A DNA stretch of 12,553 nt from Bacteroidales bacterium UBA6408 (GTDB lineage: Bacteria; Bacteroidota; Bacteroidia; Bacteroidales; UBA932), in NCBI GenBank assembly GCA_002439805.1, contig DJPQ01000099.1:46633-59185 (forward strand). The letters are read 5' to 3'. Below are positions 7,139 to 12,553 of the stretch, one piece after another. Each line of letters opens with the position of its first letter. Position 1 is the stretch's first letter. The notes beneath the pieces were generated by a model that saw nothing but the letters and a program-made list of their open reading frames with translations, was not told where the DNA came from and ran no database searches. A program made the position numbers and the translations under genes.

Positions 7139-7201
7139 TCTGTTGATATTACAATATTTTGTTATCAGCCTGCATTTTATTATCAATCATTGCGTTATCC
7201 G

Positions 7202-7209
7202 CAAAATTA
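7202..7209 (-). promoter_or_regulatory. Candidate -7 promoter element for the GH2 gene
   Basis: The minus strand reads TAATTTTG, an exact match to TAnnTTTG. It would start transcription near 7197, giving a leader of about 60 bases before the GH2 ATG. No TTTG lies at the ideal -33 distance; the nearest is at 7219-7222 and too close. The region is AT-rich, so a chance match is possible. Confidence 0.4.
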
Positions 7210-7231
7210 GGATATATTCAAAATAATATCC
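7210..7231. promoter_or_regulatory. Inverted repeat GGATAT-N10-ATATCC in the divergent promoter region
   Basis: GGATAT at 7210-7215 and ATATCC at 7226-7231 are perfect 6-base arms, each centred one and a half helical turns apart, directly behind the candidate GH2 -7 element. Such spacing suits a dimeric regulator. No HTH regulator other than the sigma factor is encoded nearby in this window. Confidence 0.35.
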
Positions 7232-7304
7232 CCATAGTAATGACACCCGAAAACGATGAAAACGAACAAAAAATTCATAATTTCATTTTATGGAAATCAT
7301 TGCA

Positions 7305-7312
7305 TATCTTTA
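7305..7312 (+). promoter_or_regulatory. Weak candidate -7 element for the sigma-factor operon
   Basis: TATCTTTA matches TAnnTTTG at all fixed positions except the last. It lies 20 bases ahead of the preferred sigma-factor start codon at 7333. No clear -33 TTTG is present. Its position is the main support. Confidence 0.25.
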
Positions 7313-7332
7313 CCGCGATTTTTCAGAAAGAT

Positions 7333-7902
7333 ATGGCAGCGGTTCACGATGACAAAGAATATCTCGAGGGAATCAGAAAGGGCGACACGCGCGTCTTTTC
7401 CGATTTCTTCGAAGAGTATTATCTCAACCTCGTGATGTTCTGCGGCGGATACATACGCAACCTCCACACATGCGAGGACATCGTCGCCGCCGTCTTTCTC
7501 CACATCTGGGAGACGCGCGGGAACTTCAGCATCGACCGCTCCCTGAAGTCCTACTTGCTCGCCGCCGTCAGAAACCGGGCTCTCAACGAACTGCGTCACC
7601 ACCGGGTGAGGGACGAACATTGCAGCCGCGTACTTTCCGAAAGCGTGCTTGAGAGCAACGATGTCGAGCACTACATCTTCTACAGCGACCTCAGGCGTGA
7701 CTATGAGAAGGCCGTGAACGCTCTTCCCGAGAAACTGCGCGAGACCTTCCTCATGTTTATGGAGGACGGGCTGCGGACACGGGACATCTCAGGAAGACTC
7801 GCAATCACTCAAAGAGCGGTGGAACTGCGGCTGAAAAAGGCGCTTGCAATGATACGTGACGGCCTGGGAGCAGTGTTTATTTTGATAAATGTTTTGCAAT
7901 GA
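7333..7902 (+). CDS. ECF-type RNA polymerase sigma factor (Bacteroidetes sigma-70 family)
   Basis: The 189-residue product is a two-domain extracytoplasmic-function sigma factor that directs RNA polymerase to its target promoters when released from an anti-sigma factor. Sigma region 2 spans about residues 20-88, with FSDFFEEYYLNLVMFCGGYI and EDIVAAVFLHIWE. Region 4 spans about 131-180, with LPEKLRETFLMFMEDGL, RDISGRLAITQRAVELRL and a closing ALAMIRDGL. The reading frame stays open up to 7159, but residues before MAAVHDDKEYLEGI are low-complexity, AT-rich and not sigma-like; I therefore prefer ATG at 7333, with ATG at 7240 as the alternative. Its stop codon overlaps the anti-sigma start (ATGA at 7899-7902), indicating translational coupling. 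Likely targets are susC/susD and perhaps GH2. Confidence 0.93.
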   Translation: MAAVHDDKEYLEGIRKGDTRVFSDFFEEYYLNLVMFCGGYIRNLHTCEDIVAAVFLHIWETRGNFSIDRSLKSYLLAAVRNRALNELRHHRVRDEHCSRVLSESVLESNDVEHYIFYSDLRRDYEKAVNALPEKLRETFLMFMEDGLRTRDISGRLAITQRAVELRLKKALAMIRDGLGAVFILINVLQ

Positions 7903-8906
7903 TGGATAATGCAGTTGAACTGATGAGGGCCTACCTTGAGGACAGGGCCACCGAAAATGAGAGAAGGATGCTGGAGGAATATGTCTCCGCGTCCGAAGAG
8001 AACCGCCGTGAGTACCTGAGGTTCAGGAACTTGTGGGAGGCGGCGCACGCGCCGTTCAGGGAAGATGCGATAGATGTCAAAAAGGCCCGCAGGAAGATGC
8101 TCACGGAGATGGAAGCCGGACGCAGGCCTTTCGGGAGGCGGATTCTCGGTATCTGGAAGAACGCGGCGGCCATACTGCTGATTCCGCTGCTCGGAGTCTC
8201 GGCCTACCTCGCCCACAGCCTTGGCTCGGCCGGGGACAGGGAGTCCGCCGAACTCTCCGTGTCGGCTCCCTATGGCTCCGTCGTCAGGACAAAGCTCGGC
8301 GACGGGACCTCAATCTGCCTCAATTCAGGTTCTAGGCTCACCTACAGGGACAGCTACCCGCGAGGGGAGCGAATCGTAGGTCTAGACGGGGAGGGGTGGT
8401 TTGAAGTGACCTCCGACAAGAACAATCCGTTCACTGTGAAGCTCATGGACGGAAGCGAGGTGACGGCGACGGGGACATCCTTCAACATCGACGCATACGA
8501 CACGGAACGGCTGCGCGTGACCCTCGTTGAAGGGACACTGGACATAGGCTGCGGAGGCGGCCGCCACAGGCTCGGACAGGGATGCCAGCTGATACGCACG
8601 GGGGAGACGGTGCGGACGGAACAGGTTCAGGACGTGTTCAAGTGGATTTCATGGAAGGACGACATACTCGCGTTCAGGGGAGACGACATGGGCTATGTCT
8701 TCGACCGCCTTTCCAACATATTCAGCGTAGGCATCGAGGTGCGAGACCTCAGCATTACGGAAATGAAGCTCCGCGCCACCTTCTCGGACGAGAAGATCGA
8801 GGACATAATGTCCATTCTTGAGCAGGTGCTCCCTATACGCTGCGAGAGGGTTTCGGGGGACTCCGCAGAGGGAGGCAGAAAAAAATTCGTGATTTCTTCA
8901 AAATAA
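7899..8906 (+). CDS. FecR-family anti-sigma factor
   Basis: The 335-residue inner-membrane protein holds the sigma factor inactive until the cognate SusC-like receptor reports substrate. The N-terminal cytoplasmic part (about 1-85) would bind the sigma factor. One transmembrane helix follows at about residues 88-110 (AAAILLIPLLGVSAYLA). A periplasmic FecR domain begins with VSAPYGSVVRTKLGDGT at about 121 and runs past NPFTVKL and TGTSFNIDAY to VEGTLDI near 210. The C-terminal DUF4974-like domain (about 254-330, ILAFRGDDMGYVFDRLSNIF) is an STN-like fold expected to meet the receptor's signalling domain. The start codon lies within the sigma-factor stop (4-base overlap); a second ATG at 7902 directly follows and is equally usable. 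susC begins 88 bases downstream. Confidence 0.95.
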   Translation: MMDNAVELMRAYLEDRATENERRMLEEYVSASEENRREYLRFRNLWEAAHAPFREDAIDVKKARRKMLTEMEAGRRPFGRRILGIWKNAAAILLIPLLGVSAYLAHSLGSAGDRESAELSVSAPYGSVVRTKLGDGTSICLNSGSRLTYRDSYPRGERIVGLDGEGWFEVTSDKNNPFTVKLMDGSEVTATGTSFNIDAYDTERLRVTLVEGTLDIGCGGGRHRLGQGCQLIRTGETVRTEQVQDVFKWISWKDDILAFRGDDMGYVFDRLSNIFSVGIEVRDLSITEMKLRATFSDEKIEDIMSILEQVLPIRCERVSGDSAEGGRKKFVISSK

Positions 8907-8939
8907 TCTTCAAAAGGACTTCGCTTTCCAACGCCTCGG

Positions 8940-8990
8940 GTGTCATTGATGCAGGATGTGAAAAAATGCGTCCTCCGTAATCAATAACAC
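8940..8990 (+). promoter_or_regulatory. Long imperfect hairpin immediately before the susC start codon
   Basis: GTGTCATTGAT (8940-8950) pairs with ATCAATAACAC (8980-8990), ten pairs with one C-A mismatch. After a small internal loop, AGGATGTG (8953-8960) pairs with TGCGTCCT (8967-8974) through eight pairs, three of them G-U, closing on an AAAAAA loop. The use of G-U pairs points to an RNA rather than DNA structure. The base of the stem ends four bases before the ATG at 8995, so folding would hide the ribosome entry region. No T-run follows, so it is not a standard terminator. A role in controlling susC translation, or in setting different expression of susC and fecR, is inference. Confidence 0.55.
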
Positions 8991-8994
8991 CAAA

Positions 8995-11900
8995 ATGAAA
9001 AAGATTTCAGGAATACTTCTATTGTGCCTGCTGCTGTTTCAGACCGGATTCGAGGCGGCCGCACAAAAACGGTTCTCGCTGCGGGTCGAGAACGAGCCGA
9101 TTCTCAAGGTCATCGAGCGCATCGAGAAGGAAAGCGGCTACTGGTTCGTCTATAGCAGCGAGCTGGTTGATGAGAAGGAGACGGTCAGCATCAATATCAG
9201 CAACGCGACTCTGAGCCAGCTCTTAGACAAGCTCTTCGACGGCTCGCAGATTCAATGGAAGATAGAAAAGAAGCAGATTGTGCTGAGCCTGCGCGGCGCC
9301 GCGCAGGGGCAGACATCGGGAAAGAACCCCGGCAGGGTCAGGGCGAGCGGACGGGTAATAGACAGACGCACGTCCGAGCCGGTCATCGGGGCCGCAGTGA
9401 TGGTCGAGGGGACAAATGACGGGGTCGTCGCCGATGCCGACGGCTCATTTTCGATGGAGGTGCAGGCAGGTTCCGTACTGCGTGTCTCAAGTCTCGGCTA
9501 CAAGGACGGGACAGTACGGCTCACGGCGGCCTCGGAGGGGATGCTCATACGCCTTGACGAAAACCTCGACGTGCTTGAGGAGTCCGTCGTCGTGGGCTAC
9601 GGCACGGTGAACAAGAAAAACCTCACCACAGCAATCGCGCAGGTCAAGACCGACGAAGTGCCCAAGGCGGCCAATCCGAACATCAACCAGCTGCTCCTCG
9701 GGCGCGCTCCCGGGCTGCAGGCCACGCAGAACAGCGGGCAGCCCGACGGTAAGGTGAACATATCCATCTGCGGAGGCGGCACTCCGATTTATGTCGTTGA
9801 CGGCGTGGTGATGCCCGCAGGCTCAATCTCCATCGGAGGCGAGGGAATGACCATGCCTTCCAATGTGAACCGCTCGGGACTCGGAGGGCTGAACCCGGCG
9901 GACATCGAGTCCGTAGAGATTCTCAAGGATGCCTCGGCATCAATCTACGGCGTGCGCTCGGCCGACGGAGTCATACTCATAACCACGAAAAAGGGAAAGG
10001 CCGGCAAGCCTCGCGTCACCTACGACGGCAGCTACAGCTTCGTCCGCAACTATCCATACCTCCAGGTTCTCAACGCGCAGGAATACATGACCATGGTCAA
10101 CGTATTCAACAAGGAGACCTACCTCTACGCAAACAAGATGTACCCATACGGGGGACTCGCCTACGACGGAGGATGGACCGCTCCGTTTGACGCGAAGGAG
10201 ATAAGGAACTCGCAGACCACCGACTGGACGGATTTCGTCCTGAAGAACGGCTACATACACAACCATAACCTCACGCTCTCGGGAGGTACGGAAAAAGTGA
10301 AGTACTATCTTTCCGGACAGTATTTCGGACAGGACGGAACTGTCGTGAACTCCGGAATGGACAAGTTGACCATCCACGCCAACATAGACGCGCAGGTTTT
10401 CAAGTTCCTCAACATTGCCGGCAGCGTGAACGTGAACCAGAACAACTACAGCAACGCCAATGTCGGCGCGGACTCGGGGAACGCCGGGGCGCTGGCGGCG
10501 AGCGCGCTGTACGCCGCGCTGATTCTGCCTCCGAACATCCCCGAGAAGCAGGAGGACGGTTCCTACACAATTTTCTCAAACATCCCGAATCCGAGTTCGA
10601 TGAGGAGCATCGAGGACAAGTCCAAGGAAAATGGCTACAACTTCAATGTCTCGGCGACCGCGAACCTGTGGAAGAACTACCTCAAGGCCAAGATTCTCTA
10701 CGGAATGAGCCACGAGAACACCATGCGCAACTCCTACATCCCATCGACAGTCTATTTCAACCTTATGAAGAAGTCCAGGGGAAATGTCCACTCACAGAGC
10801 CGACGCTACCAGACACTCGAGGGCACGCTCTCCTACAGTCAGGGATTCGCGGATGTGATAAACGTCGACGCCCTCCTCGGAGCCGGAATGTACAAGCAGG
10901 ACTGGTACGGCTATTATGTTTCATACGAGGACACGCAGGACGCGATTAAGGAGGACGACCTGTCTTCGGCGACAGGAAACATACTTCCGGGGTCATACCG
11001 AGGCTACAATGAGCACCGCTCGGTCTTCGGCAAACTCTCCGCGGACATACTCGACCGCTATGTAGTTTCCGCCACCGTGCGCATGGACGGCTCCGACAAG
11101 TTCTTTCCGAATCAGAAATATAACTGGTTCCCGTCGGTCTCATTCGCATGGAAACTCTCAAACGAAAGCTTCATGAAGGACATCTCATGGATTAACCTTC
11201 TGAAGCTCAGAGGCAGCTGGGGCGTAACCGGAGCCGACAACCTCGGTTCCTCGCTCTACGGGAACTACGGCGCAAGCGAATTCCGGGCCTCCTTCGACGG
11301 CAACACGACGCAATACACCCCTTACACGCTGAACAGCGCCAACTCATGGTGGGTGTCCTGGCAGAAGACCTACATGAAGAATGTCGGACTCGACTTCTGG
11401 TTCCTACGCAAGAGAATTTCCGGAAGCTTCGATTTCTTCCGCAACGACGTCACCCGCCTGCTCGGCACCGAGCCGTCCTCCCCTCTCGCCATGTTCGAGA
11501 ACCGCAAGGTCAACTACGGACATTTCTACCGCATAGGCTGGGAGATGAACCTCAACACGGTGAACATCGACCGCGCCTTCAGGTGGGAGAGCTCCCTCGC
11601 GCTGAGCCGCGTGAACAGCATCTGGCTCGAAAGGGAGAACAACCACTACTATCATGAATACCGTATCCGCGAGAAGGAGCCGATGAACGCATGGTACTAC
11701 TATAATGTAATCGGGATAGTCAACGCCGACCGCTCCAATGTCCCGGAGTCCCAGAAGACCATCTCCGAAGGGGCGATGATGCCCGGAGCGCCGATTATAG
11801 AGGACAAGAACGGCGACGGCAAGATTACGATTGACGACATCTACATGAAGAATAACATACCCGCCTGCTACATCGGTTTCGGCAACACATTCTCATGGAA

Positions 11901-12378
11901 GAACTTCACCCTGGATGTCTATATGTACGGGCAGCTCGGCCTCTACAAGAGCAATGTCGTCCTCAACACGACCAGCGGAACATGGCTGTCGGACAACTCC
12001 AGGAACTCCAGCGCGATAGCCTACAAAATCTGGAACTCCATCTCCAACCCCGAGGGGACACGTCCTGGAATCGCCGCCGGGGACATAGGTGCCCTGCCCG
12101 GAGCCTGCGGGACGAACATCAATATGCAGGATGCCTCGTTTCTGAAAGTGAGAAACATAACCTTCGGCTACACCTTTGACGAGAAGATTCTCAAGGGCGC
12201 GTCGAAATGGATAGAGTCGATATATCTCTACTTCGACGCGCAGAATCCCCTGACATTCACGAAATATGACGGATTCGACCCCGAAATGTATATGGGAGGA
12301 GGCGGAGAAGGCGGGAAATCCACCGGCGAGTACCCGGCGACGCGTTCATATTCCCTCGGCCTGAGGCTTTCGTTCTGA
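8995..12378 (+). CDS. SusC/RagA-family TonB-dependent outer-membrane receptor with STN signalling domain
   Basis: The 1127-residue outer-membrane transporter imports glycan fragments with its SusD partner, powered by TonB. In order it shows a signal peptide cleaved near Ala23-Gln24; an STN domain (about 26-98) that passes the substrate signal to the FecR protein; a carboxypeptidase-D-like regulatory domain (about 115-180, RVIDRRTSEPVIGAAVMVEGT); the SVVVGYGTVNKKNLTTAI segment near 200; a plug domain with IYVVDGV and ADIESVEILKDASASIYGVRSADGVILITTKKG ending near 335 (split here only for description); and a beta-barrel to the C-terminal Phe1127. An EF-hand-like loop, DKNGDGKITIDD, lies at 937-948, as in many SusC proteins. 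Oddity: the usual IRG motif of the plug reads ICG, with Cys259 from a TGC codon. It follows fecR by 88 bases across a hairpin, and the susD-like gene follows by 59 bases. Confidence 0.97.
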   Translation: MKKISGILLLCLLLFQTGFEAAAQKRFSLRVENEPILKVIERIEKESGYWFVYSSELVDEKETVSINISNATLSQLLDKLFDGSQIQWKIEKKQIVLSLRGAAQGQTSGKNPGRVRASGRVIDRRTSEPVIGAAVMVEGTNDGVVADADGSFSMEVQAGSVLRVSSLGYKDGTVRLTAASEGMLIRLDENLDVLEESVVVGYGTVNKKNLTTAIAQVKTDEVPKAANPNINQLLLGRAPGLQATQNSGQPDGKVNISICGGGTPIYVVDGVVMPAGSISIGGEGMTMPSNVNRSGLGGLNPADIESVEILKDASASIYGVRSADGVILITTKKGKAGKPRVTYDGSYSFVRNYPYLQVLNAQEYMTMVNVFNKETYLYANKMYPYGGLAYDGGWTAPFDAKEIRNSQTTDWTDFVLKNGYIHNHNLTLSGGTEKVKYYLSGQYFGQDGTVVNSGMDKLTIHANIDAQVFKFLNIAGSVNVNQNNYSNANVGADSGNAGALAASALYAALILPPNIPEKQEDGSYTIFSNIPNPSSMRSIEDKSKENGYNFNVSATANLWKNYLKAKILYGMSHENTMRNSYIPSTVYFNLMKKSRGNVHSQSRRYQTLEGTLSYSQGFADVINVDALLGAGMYKQDWYGYYVSYEDTQDAIKEDDLSSATGNILPGSYRGYNEHRSVFGKLSADILDRYVVSATVRMDGSDKFFPNQKYNWFPSVSFAWKLSNESFMKDISWINLLKLRGSWGVTGADNLGSSLYGNYGASEFRASFDGNTTQYTPYTLNSANSWWVSWQKTYMKNVGLDFWFLRKRISGSFDFFRNDVTRLLGTEPSSPLAMFENRKVNYGHFYRIGWEMNLNTVNIDRAFRWESSLALSRVNSIWLERENNHYYHEYRIREKEPMNAWYYYNVIGIVNADRSNVPESQKTISEGAMMPGAPIIEDKNGDGKITIDDIYMKNNIPACYIGFGNTFSWKNFTLDVYMYGQLGLYKSNVVLNTTSGTWLSDNSRNSSAIAYKIWNSISNPEGTRPGIAAGDIGALPGACGTNINMQDASFLKVRNITFGYTFDEKILKGASKWIESIYLYFDAQNPLTFTKYDGFDPEMYMGGGGEGGKSTGEYPATRSYSLGLRLSF

Positions 12379-12398
12379 CGGACATCGTCAATGATACA

Positions 12399-12410
12399 AA
12401 CATATATGTT
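12399..12410. other. Short palindrome between susC and susD
   Basis: AACATATATGTT is a perfect 12-base palindrome in the 59-base spacer, flanked by ATGAT (12391-12395) and ATCAT (12415-12419), which could extend a stem across a small internal loop. It lies 27 bases before the susD-like start. It may be an RNA structure tuning the susC to susD ratio, or chance in AT-rich sequence. Confidence 0.25.
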
Positions 12411-12437
12411 CACAATCATCAGACAATCTTTGGATAT

Positions 12438-12553
12438 ATGAGAAAAACCATATTTTTCATCATCGCCGCGCTGACGTTCGCCGGATGTGAAAAGAATTTT
12501 GACGCAAAGATATACGGGACTCTGAATCCTGAGAACTATCCTTCGACGGCCGA
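12438..12553 (+). CDS. SusD/RagB-like outer-membrane lipoprotein, partial (N-terminus only)
   Basis: Only 38 codons lie inside the window; the gene is cut by the right edge with the frame open. It begins MRKTIFFIIAALTFAGC, a short lipoprotein signal with the lipobox FAGC and lipidation at Cys17. The mature start, CEKNFDAKIYGTLNPENYPST, fits the usual beginning of SusD-like proteins, where a short linker leads to a Tpx-rich glycan-binding fold starting with an LTPENF-like segment. The partner would cap the SusC barrel at the cell surface and bind the glycan. Position directly after susC is the strongest support. Identity beyond the SusD family cannot be judged from this piece. Confidence 0.88.
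   Translation, partial: MRKTIFFIIAALTFAGCEKNFDAKIYGTLNPENYPSTA

Noticed and set aside
7139..7186. N-terminal extension of GH2 from an upstream ATG at 7184-7186
   Set aside because: It would place 16 polar and mixed residues ahead of the lipoprotein signal and spoil its export function. The start at 7138 gives a proper lipobox at Cys27.
7159..7332. N-terminal extension of the sigma factor from an ATG at 7159
   Set aside because: The added 58 residues are not sigma-like, the DNA is as AT-rich as a promoter region, and the extension would cover both the candidate GH2 promoter and the sigma-factor promoter.
8907..8994. Intrinsic terminator between fecR and susC
   Set aside because: The hairpin at 8940-8990 is followed by CAAAATG, with no run of T, so it lacks the second half of an intrinsic terminator.
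11803..11838. Dockerin module inside the SusC barrel (DKNGDGKITIDD)
   Set aside because: Single EF-hand-like loops of this kind are common in SusC-family barrels. A dockerin would need two such repeats with the linking helices.

Overview
The window comes from a Bacteroidota genome, almost certainly of the order Bacteroidales and of a type common in gut communities. The evidence is a SusC/SusD-type outer-membrane pair behind an ECF sigma factor and a FecR-type anti-sigma factor, a lipoprotein family 2 glycoside hydrolase with the Bacteroidota-typical C-terminal domains, and promoter-like elements of the TAnnTTTG type. Most genes are rich in G and C. I cannot name the genus.

Left part (80-4297), mostly housekeeping. 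prs (ribose-phosphate pyrophosphokinase), a small cysteine-bearing membrane protein and der (ribosome-assembly GTPase) lie in the same direction. The spacer before der (1295-1415) carries GC-rich inverted repeats. After der comes a visibly AT-richer island on the minus strand: a HigB/RelE-like toxin gene followed by an XRE-type antitoxin gene, overlapping by 4 bases. The antitoxin stop codon directly abuts the der stop codon. Upstream of the toxin lie a TATATTTG promoter element, a perfect 20-bp palindrome (likely operator) and two 33-bp tandem repeats with their own inverted repeat. mgsA (methylglyoxal synthase) follows on the plus strand.

Right part (4370-12553), a polysaccharide utilization locus cut by the window end. 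A lipoprotein GH2 enzyme, probably a beta-galactosidase, is transcribed leftwards. Divergent from it run an ECF sigma factor, a FecR-like anti-sigma factor (4-base overlap), a SusC-like TonB-dependent receptor with an STN signalling domain, and the first 38 codons of a SusD-like lipoprotein. The expected logic is that SusC/SusD bind and import a glycan, the SusC STN domain signals its presence to the periplasmic part of FecR, and the released sigma factor activates the locus, while GH2 removes a sugar, likely beta-galactose. A well-formed imperfect hairpin (8940-8990) ends four bases before the susC start codon and is the most interesting non-coding element here.

I found no tRNA, rRNA, CRISPR array or insertion sequence. 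No gene-free stretch exceeds 300 bases. The longest, 3587-3841, holds the toxin promoter, operator and tandem repeats.
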